Shown: positions 7,510 through 16,020 of the stretch, piece after piece
Position numbering within the stretch: position 1 is the stretch's first letter
Layout of the letters: the number at the start of each line of letters is the position of its first letter
Source: an uncultured Allofournierella sp.
Lineage (GTDB): Bacteria; Bacillota; Clostridia; Oscillospirales; Ruminococcaceae
Length of the DNA: 21,702 bases
Direction of reading: 5' to 3'
Assembly: GCA_944382705.1 (NCBI GenBank)
Contig: CALWNE010000026.1
Location: forward strand, 1-21,702
Notes under the pieces: model-generated
What the model saw: only the letters and a program-made list of their open reading frames with translations
Database searches by the model: none
What the model was told of the DNA's origin: nothing
Made by a program: the position numbers and the translations under genes

Positions 7510-8793
7510 TTATTGAGCGTCCGGCTGGCCAAAGGCCCGCTGCACTGCCGTGAGAATGCCTGCACGGCTGGCAGCAAAATTGAGGCCACCCTGCAAATAC
7601 ACGGTATAGGGGGGACGCATGGGGCCGTCACAGCTCAGTTCAATGCTGCTGCCGTTGGTAAAGGCACCGGCGGCCATAATCACCTCGCTGGTATAGCCGG
7701 GCATGGCGTAGGGTTCCGGGCTTACATAGCTATCCACCGGGCTGCCAGCCTGAATGCCCTGGCAGAAGGCCACCATGGCCTGGGGGTCGCCGGTTTCAAA
7801 ACTGGTAATAATATCGTTGCGGGGCTCGGTATACCGGGGCAGGGGATTTTTGCCCAGCAGTTCCAGCAGGCAGCTGGCATAGATGCTGGTTTTAATTGCC
7901 TCGGCCGTTACGCCCGGTGCATAGTACAGGCCAAGGTAAAGCTGCCGCAGGCTATCCAGCGTGCAGCCCAGCTCCCGGCCGGTGCCGGGTGCGGTAAGCC
8001 GGTGGGCGCACTTTTCCACCAAATCCCGCCGGCCTGCTACATAACCGCCGGTGGGTGCAATGCCGCCGCCTGCGTTTTTAATCAGGCTGCCCACAATCAA
8101 ATCTGCTCCCACGCTGGTGGGTTCTGCCGTCTGGGTAAACTCGCCATAGCAGTTATCCACCATCACCACAATATCCGGGTTTGCCTGCTTGGCGGTGGCA
8201 ATCACCTTGCCGATGGTTTCCAGGTCAAAGGCGCAGCGGCTGGAGTAACCCCGGCTGCGCTGGATGTGGCAGACCGTTGCTCCCACAGCCTTCTGGGCAA
8301 TCAGCTGGTAATCCGGCATTCCATCCTCCTTGAGAGGTGCTTCATCGTAGGCTACGCCATATTCTGCCAGGGTGCCAAATCCCTTGCCAGCATCCCCAAT
8401 GCCAATGACACCTTCCAGGGTGTCGTAAGGGCGGCCGGTGGCGGCCAGCAGAGTATCCCCTGCACGAAGCAGACCAAACAAGGCCACCGTCAGGGCATGG
8501 GTGCCGGAAAGGAAATGGCTGCGGCACAGAGCATCCTCCGCTCCCACCACCTGGGCAAATACCTCGTCCAGACGGTCACGGCCTGCGTCATCGTAGCCAT
8601 ACCCGGTGCTGCCCATCATGTGGGTGGCGGCTACCCGGTTGTCGGTAAAGGCTTTCAGCATCTTCACCTGGTTGTAATCCCGAATGGCATCCACCGCTTC
8701 AAAGTGGGGCTTGCACAGCTCCATAGCCTGCTTGTCCAGCTGCTGGTAAAAGGGACTGATTTCAAAAAACTGCTCAATCATGTATTTCTTCAT
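7510..8793 (-). CDS. Methionine gamma-lyase family PLP enzyme (aluminum resistance protein type)
   Basis: The 427-residue protein belongs to the fold-type I PLP family often annotated as aluminum resistance protein or methionine gamma-lyase family. The PLP lysine is Lys239 in VGSLIKNAGGGIAPTGGYVAGR, preceded by the cofactor Asp213 in VVMVDNCYGEF and by the substrate/cofactor region THMMGSTGYGYDDAGRD (58-73). Family members cleave or exchange the side chains of sulfur amino acids; the real substrate here is not known. The ATG overlaps the stop of the acetyltransferase gene (ATGA). It is last in the murD operon and ends at a shared terminator. Confidence 0.88.
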   Translation of the reverse strand: MKKYMIEQFFEISPFYQQLDKQAMELCKPHFEAVDAIRDYNQVKMLKAFTDNRVAATHMMGSTGYGYDDAGRDRLDEVFAQVVGAEDALCRSHFLSGTHALTVALFGLLRAGDTLLAATGRPYDTLEGVIGIGDAGKGFGTLAEYGVAYDEAPLKEDGMPDYQLIAQKAVGATVCHIQRSRGYSSRCAFDLETIGKVIATAKQANPDIVVMVDNCYGEFTQTAEPTSVGADLIVGSLIKNAGGGIAPTGGYVAGRRDLVEKCAHRLTAPGTGRELGCTLDSLRQLYLGLYYAPGVTAEAIKTSIYASCLLELLGKNPLPRYTEPRNDIITSFETGDPQAMVAFCQGIQAGSPVDSYVSPEPYAMPGYTSEVIMAAGAFTNGSSIELSCDGPMRPPYTVYLQGGLNFAASRAGILTAVQRAFGQPDAQ

Positions 8794-9584
8794 CCTTTGG
8801 TCGATATAGTAGTAGTGGGTGGCCTGTAAATGCCGCCCTCACCCGCCGGGGCAAAGCCCAGGCGCGTGTAAAAGGGTTGGAGGGCCGGGCTGCAAAGCAG
8901 CTCCACCTGAAAGCCCTCCCCCTGCAGATGGGCGGCCAGCTGGACGGTAAGCCAGCTGGCCAGCCCCTGATGCCGCCTATGGGGTATTGTCTCTACCCCG
9001 GACAGATACGCACAGCCTTCCCAAAGGCCCCAGGCCCCTGCAACAGCCGCCAGCTGGTCTGCCTGACGCACTGCCCAGATACGCCCTGCCCCATGGTTGC
9101 ACAGGGTGCACATTTCGCTGTATAGTTCATCCAGCACCTGCTGGCTTTGGCCTGCAAAGCTATCACTGGCAGCCATCAGCTGGGCCACCTGCCACAAAGA
9201 GGGCTGCTGTTCCAGCTGTATCTCCTTTGGCATGGGCTGGGGCCGGGGTGTGTGCAGCTTCATGGCCACCAAGGGCTTGGCACACTGCCAGCCCTTGGGC
9301 ACTGTGCCCGCCGTCCGCAGCTGGTCCACGCCTAAAAATTCCAGGCAGCTGGCCAGCTCCTCCGGCTGGGCCCAGCCTGCCAGCAGGGCGCTTTTGCCCC
9401 GCACCCCCAGCGCCAGAGGCCGTTGCCCCGGTGCGCCGGTGCAAAACTGCCAGGGAGAACCCGGCAAACTGCCAAACACCACAAAACGGCTGGCCAGCTC
9501 GCAAACCACCGGGCTGGGGTCTGCCTGCCCAAGGGCCTGCATCACCTGCATACGCTGGGCATCGGTGGTGACGGTGCCAATCAC
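8790..9584 (-). CDS. GNAT-family N-acetyltransferase
   Basis: The 264-residue protein has an acetyl-CoA binding GNAT domain in its C-terminal part, with the pyrophosphate-binding segment VETIPHRRHQGLASWLTVQLAAHL and the terminal FYTRLGFAPAGE typical of the fold. The N-terminal half, about 120 residues, is poorly conserved to my eye and may be a degenerate second acetyltransferase-like half. The substrate is unknown. Its start overlaps the murD stop by 4 bp and its stop overlaps the next start by 4 bp, so all three genes are translationally coupled. Confidence 0.85.
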   Translation of the reverse strand: MIGTVTTDAQRMQVMQALGQADPSPVVCELASRFVVFGSLPGSPWQFCTGAPGQRPLALGVRGKSALLAGWAQPEELASCLEFLGVDQLRTAGTVPKGWQCAKPLVAMKLHTPRPQPMPKEIQLEQQPSLWQVAQLMAASDSFAGQSQQVLDELYSEMCTLCNHGAGRIWAVRQADQLAAVAGAWGLWEGCAYLSGVETIPHRRHQGLASWLTVQLAAHLQGEGFQVELLCSPALQPFYTRLGFAPAGEGGIYRPPTTTISTKG

Positions 9585-10972
9585 AGGGCATTCACCAGTT
9601 CCTTAAAGTGACGGCCACGCATCTCAAAGTTCGGGTACAAATCAAAGCTGGCAGAAGCAGGCGAAAGGCTGACCACATCCCCCGGCTGGGCGGTTTGGTA
9701 CGCCAGCTGCACTGCCTGCTGCATATCCTTTGCGTGCAGAATTTTCAGACCGCTTTCCTCAAAACCAGGGCAGCTGCGCACCGCCTGTTCAATTTTGGGC
9801 CCGGTCTGGCCCATCAGCACCAGCACCTTTGCGTGTTTGAGCAGTTCCGGTGCCAGAGGCTCGTAGGGAATTTTTTTGTCGTAGCCGCCTGCAATTACAA
9901 TGATTTTTTGCTCAAAGCTCCGCAGGCCCGCAATGGTGCGGGTGGGGCTGGATGCAATGGAATCGTTGTACCACTGCACCCCGTTCAGCAGGCGCACCGG
10001 CTCGATGCGGTGTTCCACACCGGTGAAGGTGGAGCCTACCTGCTCCATGGCGGATACCGGCACCCGGCCCCACACCGCTGCAATGGCAGCCAGCAGATTT
10101 TCGATGTTGTGCACACCCCGCAGCTTGATGGCATCCTTGTGCAGGATGGGGGTCAAAGTGCCATTCTCTGCCATGCACAGCATACCGTCCTGGCGTAAAA
10201 AAGCGCCATTTTCGGTGGGCTGAAGGCGGGTAAACCAGCATTGCTGGCCCTTGCAGTCCCGGGCCATCTCACGGGTGATGTCATTTTCGTACCCCAGTAC
10301 AGCCCGGCAGCCTGCGTCCTGCCACAGCAGAATGTTCCGCTTGGCGTCCACATATTCCTGCATATCCTTGTGGTGGTCCAGGTGGTTGGGGGTCACATTG
10401 GTAACCACCGCCACACGGGGGCTGGTGCGCATGCTGATGAGCTGAAAGCTGGAAAGCTCCACCACGGCCTCATCCGCCGGGTCGATTTCATCCAGAATGG
10501 GCAGCAGTGCCCGGCCGATGTTGCCGCCCAGGTGCACTTTGCGGCCCGCTGCCTCAAACATGGCTGCAATCAGGCTGGTGGTGGTGGTTTTACCATCGGA
10601 CCCTGTTACCGCTGTAATTTCACAGGGGCAGTACTCAAAAAACAGCTCCATCTCGCTGGTAACAAGGCTGCCGTCAGCCTTGGCCTGCAGCAGCTGGGGG
10701 GTAAAATATTCAAAGCCTGGTGTGCGCAGAATAATGTCCTGCCCAGCCAGCCCATCCAGATAGCCTTCTCCCAGGCTGAGGGTTACCCCCAGCTGCTGCA
10801 GATGCTGGCCATACTCCCCAAACTGTTCCAGGGATTTCTGGTCGCACAGGGTAACCTTTGCCCCCATCTGGCAAAACTGGCCAATCAGGGTTTTATGGCT
10901 TACGCCCGCCCCAATAAACGCCACCTTTTTGCCCTTCACAAATTCCGCCAGCTTCTGCCGATCCTTCTGCAT
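9581..10972 (-). CDS. murD: UDP-N-acetylmuramoyl-L-alanine--D-glutamate ligase
   Basis: This cytoplasmic ATP-dependent Mur ligase adds D-glutamate to UDP-MurNAc-L-Ala in peptidoglycan synthesis. The 463 residues cover all three Mur domains: an N-terminal nucleotide-sugar domain with VAFIGAGVS, the ATPase domain with P-loop TGSDGKTTT (123-131, Lys128), Glu172 in VVELSSFQL, NVTPNHLDHH (192-201) and the likely carbamylated Lys211 in DAKRNIL, then the C-terminal domain with HRIEPV, WYNDSIASSPTRT and a GGYDKK motif. It is not in the usual mra/dcw cluster but leads an unusual operon with an acetyltransferase and a PLP lyase. A GGGG-rich ribosome site lies slightly far from the ATG. Confidence 0.96.
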   Translation of the reverse strand: MQKDRQKLAEFVKGKKVAFIGAGVSHKTLIGQFCQMGAKVTLCDQKSLEQFGEYGQHLQQLGVTLSLGEGYLDGLAGQDIILRTPGFEYFTPQLLQAKADGSLVTSEMELFFEYCPCEITAVTGSDGKTTTTSLIAAMFEAAGRKVHLGGNIGRALLPILDEIDPADEAVVELSSFQLISMRTSPRVAVVTNVTPNHLDHHKDMQEYVDAKRNILLWQDAGCRAVLGYENDITREMARDCKGQQCWFTRLQPTENGAFLRQDGMLCMAENGTLTPILHKDAIKLRGVHNIENLLAAIAAVWGRVPVSAMEQVGSTFTGVEHRIEPVRLLNGVQWYNDSIASSPTRTIAGLRSFEQKIIVIAGGYDKKIPYEPLAPELLKHAKVLVLMGQTGPKIEQAVRSCPGFEESGLKILHAKDMQQAVQLAYQTAQPGDVVSLSPASASFDLYPNFEMRGRHFKELVNAL

Positions 10973-11010
10973 CTTGCATCAACGCCCCTTTTAAAATCAA
11001 TTCTTTTGCT

Positions 11011-11039
11011 ATTATAGTCACTTTTGCGCCACTGCGCAA
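11011..11039 (-). promoter_or_regulatory. Promoter of the murD operon
   Basis: On the minus strand a TTGCGC -35 (11034-11039) and a perfect TATAAT -10 (11011-11016) are separated by 17 bp, about 38 bp before the murD start. Only the first three bases of the -35 match consensus. The rest of the divergent gap to 11258 holds no gene; for the rightward lipoprotein gene only a weak candidate is seen (TTGAGT 11145-11150 with TAGGAT 11168-11173, 17-bp spacer). Confidence 0.6.
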
Positions 11040-11258
11040 CCAAAAGCACCAGTATCGTTTCATCCCCTTGCAGCACGATGTTTGCTCTGGCAAAACCATC
11101 CTGTGAATTTTTTGAAAATTTCTGCGTATTTTATGGTACATTATTTGAGTTTTGTGTGTTTTTTTGATAGGATAAAACAGGATATCGCCTTCAGGCCCCA
11201 GCCTGCACGGCAGTATTCCTGTTCACAAGTATTTTTGCTCTGAAAGGCATTGATCGAT

Positions 11259-12878
11259 ATGAAAAAACGAATCCTCTCACTGGCCCTTTGTGCAGCACTT
11301 ACACTGGGCCTTCTGCTTACCGGCTGTTCCGGATCCAGCAGCAGCTTTACCTGGAAAGTGTCCAGCGTTCCCGCAAACCTGGACCCTCAAATGGCCAACA
11401 CCAGCCAGGAAATCATCGCCGTTACCAACCTGTACCGGGGCCTTACCCGCATGGACGAAACCAACACTCCCGTTCTGGACTGTGCCGAAAGCTATACCCT
11501 CAGCACCGACGGCCTAACCTATACCTTTGTTTTGCGCAGCGATTTATCTTACACAAAACTCAAAAAGCACACCAAGGAATATGAGCTTACCGCTAAAGAC
11601 TTTGTGTTTGGATTGCAGCGCACCCTCATGCCCCAAACAAACAGCCCCTATGCCCAGCTGTTTGCAAACATCCAGGGTGCTGCCCAGGTTATGGCCGGCG
11701 AAGCTCCTGCTTCTACCTTGGGCATTACTGCACCCGATGACCGCACGGTGGTCATTCGCCTTGCCCAGCCGGATGCAGATTTTTTATCCAAACTGGCCAG
11801 TCCCGGTGCCATGCCCTGCAATCAGGAATTTTTTGAGGCCAGCGGCGGCTCCTACGGTTTGAGTGCTCAGTACACCCTTGCCAACGGCTGGTTTTACATG
11901 TACAACTGGAACGAGAACGGCCTGTTTTTGCGCCGCAACGCAACCGGCAGCCAGATTGCCAGCCTGCGGCTGGTATTAGACGAGGAATCCCTTGCGGCCT
12001 CCTCTGCGGCTCAATCCGTCTCCAGCAGCAGCGACAGCCAGGTGACAGTACCCAGCCCTGCCCAGCGCATTCTGGATGGTGAGGCAAGCGGCGGCATTGG
12101 TTCCGTCAGCAGTGCCCAGGGGCTTACCACCATACCTTTCACCACCACCACCTGGGCTTTGGTGTTCAACACGCAGGAGCCGCAGCTCTCCTCCCCTGCT
12201 GTTCGGCAAGCCCTTATCAGCAGCATCCAGCAGGCCACCGTAAACCTTAGTGCAGATTTTTCTGTGGCCGAGGGGCTTATCCCGCCTTCGGTCACGGTGC
12301 AAAGCACCAGTTACCGGCAGCAAGCCGGTACCATTCTGCCCGCCGCAGTGAGCAATGTGAGGGAACTCTGCCGCCAGGGGCTGGAAAGCAGCGGTCTGAC
12401 CCGGTTTGATAACATTCAAATTTTAATGCCGCAAAACCAATCCGTCCAGGAGATGGTCAGCCAGCTGAACCAGCAGTGGCAGCAGGATTTAGGTGCATTT
12501 TCTGCCTATTTCTCACTCAAGCAGGTAACCCAGCAGGAACTGGAGCAAGCCCTGCAAACAGGCAGCTACCAAATTGCACTGGTTCCTCTTACTTCCACCA
12601 GCAACAGTGCCGCAGCCATGCTCAAAACCTTTGCCGCAGGCGCCTGGACCGGCCTTGTGGATTCAACCTTTGACCAGGCAATGGAAGGGGTGAATTCTGC
12701 CAGTCAAACTGCAGCCGGGCAGATTTCCGCTTGCGAGAAGCTGCTTATGGACCAGTACAGCGTCTATCCCCTATGGTATGAACAACAGGCCCTACTGCTG
12801 GCCCCCAACATAAAGGGGGTAGTGTTCAACCCCTTTGGCCCCGTCCTGGATCTTACCTGGGCCACAGCCACCGACTAA
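11259..12878 (+). CDS. Family 5 extracellular solute-binding lipoprotein
   Basis: The protein is 539 residues from the ATG at 11259, chosen over the TTG at 11250 because the GAAAGG site lies 11 bases before the ATG but only 2 before the TTG. It begins with a lipoprotein signal ending in LLTGC (Cys23), so it is tethered outside the membrane. The mature part has features of the OppA/DppA type: an opening around the ANLDPQ segment, YRGLTRMDE, YTFVLRSDL, and LTAKDFVFGLQRTL. Peptides are the usual cargo; nickel or sugars occur in the family. A Ser/Gln-rich stretch (about 245-275) looks like a lineage-specific insertion. No permease or ATPase lies beside it, so it must use components encoded elsewhere. 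Confidence 0.88.
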   Translation: MKKRILSLALCAALTLGLLLTGCSGSSSSFTWKVSSVPANLDPQMANTSQEIIAVTNLYRGLTRMDETNTPVLDCAESYTLSTDGLTYTFVLRSDLSYTKLKKHTKEYELTAKDFVFGLQRTLMPQTNSPYAQLFANIQGAAQVMAGEAPASTLGITAPDDRTVVIRLAQPDADFLSKLASPGAMPCNQEFFEASGGSYGLSAQYTLANGWFYMYNWNENGLFLRRNATGSQIASLRLVLDEESLAASSAAQSVSSSSDSQVTVPSPAQRILDGEASGGIGSVSSAQGLTTIPFTTTTWALVFNTQEPQLSSPAVRQALISSIQQATVNLSADFSVAEGLIPPSVTVQSTSYRQQAGTILPAAVSNVRELCRQGLESSGLTRFDNIQILMPQNQSVQEMVSQLNQQWQQDLGAFSAYFSLKQVTQQELEQALQTGSYQIALVPLTSTSNSAAAMLKTFAAGAWTGLVDSTFDQAMEGVNSASQTAAGQISACEKLLMDQYSVYPLWYEQQALLLAPNIKGVVFNPFGPVLDLTWATATD

Positions 12879-12893
12879 GTCGGTTCGTTTTAA

Positions 12894-12933
12894 GCCACCC
12901 GGTTTGCCTTTGGGCAGACAGGGTGGCTTTTTT
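12894..12933 (+). terminator. Terminator after the solute-binding protein gene
   Basis: GCCACCC (12894-12900) pairs with GGGTGGC (12921-12927); an inner TGCC/GGCA pairing extends the hairpin, and TTTTTT follows. It lies 15 bases after the stop codon. Confidence 0.85.
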
Positions 12934-12990
12934 GCCGCATTCTTCACGCCATGCCACAGGTCACGGCGCAAACAGAAAAGTGGTTTTGTT

Positions 12991-13190
12991 TAAAAATGAC
13001 TTAGGTCATTTTATTTGTTTTGATGGATTCTTTCTTGTATGGCTCTGCCCATTTGTTGTTTGTCATTCATTTCTTCGCCGCCCTGCCAATGATGTTGCAA
13101 CCTTCAAAAAATCCCGGTGTTATGCGGTTTTTTCTTATTTTGTATTGGTTTATTACAGCCCTCGGCAAAAACCGACCTAAGTCATTTTTA
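12991..13190. mobile_element. 200-bp MITE-like element with 17-bp terminal inverted repeats
   Basis: TAAAAATGACTTAGGTC (12991-13007) is perfectly inverted as GACCTAAGTCATTTTTA (13174-13190), and the two bound exactly 200 bp. Both ends finish in TA, as for elements that duplicate a TA target (mariner/IS630 type). The interior holds no credible gene and is T-rich on the plus strand. The left end is itself an imperfect palindrome around TGACTTAGGTCA. It lies between two convergent terminators, a permissive insertion site. No transposase is present, so mobility would have to be supplied in trans. Confidence 0.5.
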
Positions 13191-13209
13191 TGAAAATGCC
13201 GCAAAAAAA

Positions 13210-13250
13210 CAGCCACCCTCCAAAAAATTACTTTCCAGAAAGGGTGGCTG
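13210..13250 (-). terminator. Terminator after the AEC permease gene
   Basis: A perfect 10-bp stem (CAGCCACCCT with AGGGTGGCTG, 21-base loop) is followed on the minus strand by TTTTTTT. It lies 10 bases after the permease stop codon. Confidence 0.9.
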
Positions 13251-13260
13251 AAGCTATATA

Positions 13261-14196
13261 TTATCCCATCAAATACTGGTACAAAAATACCATCAAGGGC
13301 ATTGTGATGATACACAGCAGGGTGGTCATCACATTGATTTTGCTGGCCTCCTGTGGCTGGTTGTCGTACACCTGGGCCATCTGCACAATGGTGGAGGCCG
13401 CCGGGGTCATGGTGGCAAACAGCACCACCAAAAGCAGCATGGAGCCATTCTCTACCCAGCCTGCCATACCAATCGCCTTCATGGCCAGAATGGTGAGTAC
13501 CGGGCAAATCAGCAGCCGCAGGGCACTTACCAGGTACACCCGCCCCGTACCGAACACCTGTTTCAGGTCCATGGTGGACAGCAGCACGCCGGTTACAATC
13601 ATGCTCATGGGTGCAAACAGTGCGCCAATGGAGGTTGCAGTCTGGCTAATCAGGCTGGGCAGCCGGATGCCCAGCACAAACAAAAGCAGGCTTATTGCCA
13701 CTGCAATAAGGTTTACATTTTTCACAAGGTCCTGCCAGCAAAAACTTTTGCTCTGGCTCATGGCGCTTTTGCCATGGGTCCACAGTACCAGCTGCTGCAC
13801 CACAATAAACGCAAAGGCGTACAGCAGCCACTCCTGGCCCAGAACATACCCAACAATGGGCAGAATCAAATTTCCTGCATTGGAGTAAAACACCGAGCAC
13901 TGCTCCATCGAGTTGAGCTTAAAGATATATCTGCCTGCTGCGGTCACCAGTGCCATTACCAGATGAGCCAGCACAGCAGCTGCTCCCGCAAACAAAAGCC
14001 CCTGTACCGCTTGGGGAGTTACCTCCTTCTGAAATGCATTCAGGGTGACACAGGGCATAACTCCATACAAAACCACCTGAGACAAAGCCCTGCTGCCTGC
14101 ACGGTCCACAATATGGGCACGGCCCAACACCCAGCCCAGCAAAATCATTAAAAACAACTGCACAATCTGCTCCACAAGCAGGATACTGATTTCCAT
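13261..14196 (-). CDS. AEC-family (auxin efflux carrier type) permease
   Basis: The 311-residue protein is almost entirely hydrophobic, with about ten predicted membrane helices in two halves, typical of the AEC family. A conserved central region NAGNLILPIVGYVLGQ (about 105-120) and the late VLFATMTPAASTIVQMAQVYD are characteristic. Bacterial members move malate, malonate or other small organic anions; the substrate here is unknown. The start at 14196 is chosen because an AAGGAG site lies just before it; the 45 in-frame residues further upstream are polar, arginine-rich and run into the prs terminator. It lies downstream of prs, separated by a strong hairpin. Confidence 0.9.
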   Translation of the reverse strand: MEISILLVEQIVQLFLMILLGWVLGRAHIVDRAGSRALSQVVLYGVMPCVTLNAFQKEVTPQAVQGLLFAGAAAVLAHLVMALVTAAGRYIFKLNSMEQCSVFYSNAGNLILPIVGYVLGQEWLLYAFAFIVVQQLVLWTHGKSAMSQSKSFCWQDLVKNVNLIAVAISLLLFVLGIRLPSLISQTATSIGALFAPMSMIVTGVLLSTMDLKQVFGTGRVYLVSALRLLICPVLTILAMKAIGMAGWVENGSMLLLVVLFATMTPAASTIVQMAQVYDNQPQEASKINVMTTLLCIITMPLMVFLYQYLMG

Positions 14197-14268
14197 AAAA
14201 CGATTTCTCCTTTTGCCAATATGCCTGGAACGCCCCGTCTGCCGCTGGGAAATTCCCGGCCACAAAAG

Positions 14269-14317
14269 CGGAACCGGCCCAACACTGCCGCCAATGGCTC
14301 CGCAGTGTTGGGCCGGT
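14269..14317 (-). terminator. Strong terminator after prs
   Basis: A perfect 16-bp stem (ACCGGCCCAACACTGC, 14273-14288, with its complement at 14302-14317) encloses a 13-base loop. Read leftward it is followed by TCCGCTTTTG. It lies 26 bases after the prs stop and would limit read-through into the permease gene. Confidence 0.8.
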
Positions 14318-14343
14318 CGCTTATGATTCAACGAAAATTGAAC

Positions 14344-15492
14344 TTACTTTACGCCGTGCTTTTTCAGCAGAGCGTCAATCTTGCTGTGCGGATCGATGAT
14401 CTCGCCCACGCTCATGTCGTGGTTGATAGCCTCCACAAAGTAAGCGATGTACTTGGAAACATCCACTTCGTGGAACCACTCACGGCTCAGCAGGTCCGGG
14501 GTGCGGTAGGTCAGGTTGGTACCAAACACGCCGTTGATGATGCCTTCCTTGTAGGCACGGTCAAACTCGGTGAGGCCGTTGGTGAAGATGGTGTAGGTTG
14601 CATAGCAGAAAATCCGCTTTGCGCCACGCTTCTTCAGCTCGTAGCCCAGGTCCAGCATGCTCTCGCCGGAGGAGATGATGTCATCGGCAATGAATACATC
14701 CTTGCCTTCCACGCTCTCACCCAGGTACTCATGGGCAACAATGGGGTTACGGCCGTTGATTACACGGGAGTAGTCACGGCGCTTGTAGAACATACCCAGG
14801 TTTACACCCAGCACGCTGGAGTAGTACATATTGCGGTTGATGGCGCCTTCGTCCGGGCTGATAACCATGAAATTCTCACGGTCAGGCTTAAAGCCTTCCA
14901 GGTCACGGAACATTGCCTTCAGCACCTGATAGGTGGGCATTACATTGTCCATACCCATCAGGGGTACAGCGTTGGAAACACGAGGGTCGTGTGCATCAAA
15001 GGTGATGATGTTCTGCACGCCCATGCTCTGCAGCTCCTGCAAAGCGTAAGCGCAGTCCAGGCTTTCACGGTAGGCACGGCGATGCTGACGGCTGCCGTAC
15101 AGCAGAGGCATGATAACGGTAATGCGGTGAGCCTTGCCGGAAGCGGCCTGAATCAGGCGCTTCAGGTCCTGATAATGGTCATCGGGGCTCATGCAGTTTT
15201 CATGACCAAACATCTTGTATTTGCAGTTGTAGTTGCCCACATCCACCACAAAGTACAAATCGGCACCACGGACGCTCTCCCGGATAACACCCTTGCCGTC
15301 GCCGGAAGAAAAACGGGGGCACTCGCTGGGAATGATGAAGGTATCCTTCTGCACACCTTTTTCTTTTGCCCACTCTACCAGATGGCGGTCAATCAAAGCG
15401 GTGAGTTCCTGGGCGCCAGGAGTAGCAATCAGGCCCAGCTGGGCTACCCCGTTGTTGCCGGTCAGAATTTCTGCATCATTGGACTGATACAT
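14344..15492 (-). CDS. prs: Ribose-phosphate pyrophosphokinase (divergent, long form)
   Basis: It makes PRPP from ribose 5-phosphate and ATP for purine, pyrimidine, histidine, tryptophan and NAD synthesis. The start at 15492 is set by an AAGGAG site 9 bases upstream; longer frames lack one. At 382 residues it is longer than the roughly 315 of classical enzymes. The PRPP loop is VFIADDIISSGESML (266-280), with the acidic pair and a Ser/Gly-rich turn in place of the usual DMIDTAGT. MPLLYGSRQHRR (128-139) corresponds to the ATP/ribose-binding LPYxxYARQDR segment, and FDAHDPRVSN (165-174) to the DLHxxQIQGF region. Such long variants occur in clostridia. No partner gene shares its transcript except possibly the permease beyond a terminator. 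Confidence 0.88.
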   Translation of the reverse strand: MYQSNDAEILTGNNGVAQLGLIATPGAQELTALIDRHLVEWAKEKGVQKDTFIIPSECPRFSSGDGKGVIRESVRGADLYFVVDVGNYNCKYKMFGHENCMSPDDHYQDLKRLIQAASGKAHRITVIMPLLYGSRQHRRAYRESLDCAYALQELQSMGVQNIITFDAHDPRVSNAVPLMGMDNVMPTYQVLKAMFRDLEGFKPDRENFMVISPDEGAINRNMYYSSVLGVNLGMFYKRRDYSRVINGRNPIVAHEYLGESVEGKDVFIADDIISSGESMLDLGYELKKRGAKRIFCYATYTIFTNGLTEFDRAYKEGIINGVFGTNLTYRTPDLLSREWFHEVDVSKYIAYFVEAINHDMSVGEIIDPHSKIDALLKKHGVK

Positions 15493-16020
15493 GGTTGTAA
15501 CGCTCCTTCGTGTTGTGTACATGTTTGCTCGTCTTACAAAAAGACGCACTTTCGATTCAATTCCATATTAACATACATTTTACGATGAATTCCAGCAAAA
15601 TTGGCGGTTTCCTGTATTTTCTGCGGCTTGACTTTGTTAGAGTGTGTTACAGGGCAAAAACTATGCGTTTTGCCCAAAAGTCTCTCGTTGGAGCCACTGC
15701 CTGATCCCGGTACTGGGGCTGCCCTGCCTGATGGTGCGCTTCAACCCGCCAATACAGCAAACCTTGCGCTGCACTCCACTTACCGTTTTGTGCAGCCAAT
15801 CGCCTGCAAGTGCAGCGGCAGGGCTTGCCCGGCAGAGAGGCTTCATTCTCCAGCCAATCCTTCTGCCCGGTTGCTTTTCCAGCCCCATGCCCTGCCCGCC
15901 TTGCCAAAAGTTTATTGCTTATTTTTTCCGGTGCACTTTCCAATATGCAGTACCGAACATTTCTGTGGGTTTGGTGCTCCGGTAATCTCTCCGTGTTGTT
16001 GGATGGCCTTCTTAGTCAGT
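15493..16020. other. Gene-free stretch upstream of prs
   Basis: No convincing coding region is seen. It holds the 5' leader of prs (no strong promoter; a weak TTGCTG/TATGTT pair can be drawn on the minus strand near 15570-15600) and a small perfect hairpin, GGGCAAAA with TTTTGCCC (15652-15659 and 15668-15675), without a U-run. Open frames here lack ribosome binding sites and resemble no family known to me. Confidence 0.5.

Noticed and set aside
7513..8829. Long plus-strand frame (438 codons) opposite the PLP lyase gene
   Set aside because: Antisense shadow of a gene with intact cofactor-binding motifs; no recognisable protein of its own.
12923..13180. 85-codon plus-strand frame inside the MITE-like element as a small gene
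   Set aside because: It starts within the terminator hairpin region, lacks a ribosome site and shows no protein-like pattern.
14221..15588. Long plus-strand frame (455 codons) opposite prs
   Set aside because: It is the antisense shadow of a clearly conserved gene and shows no family features or ribosome site.
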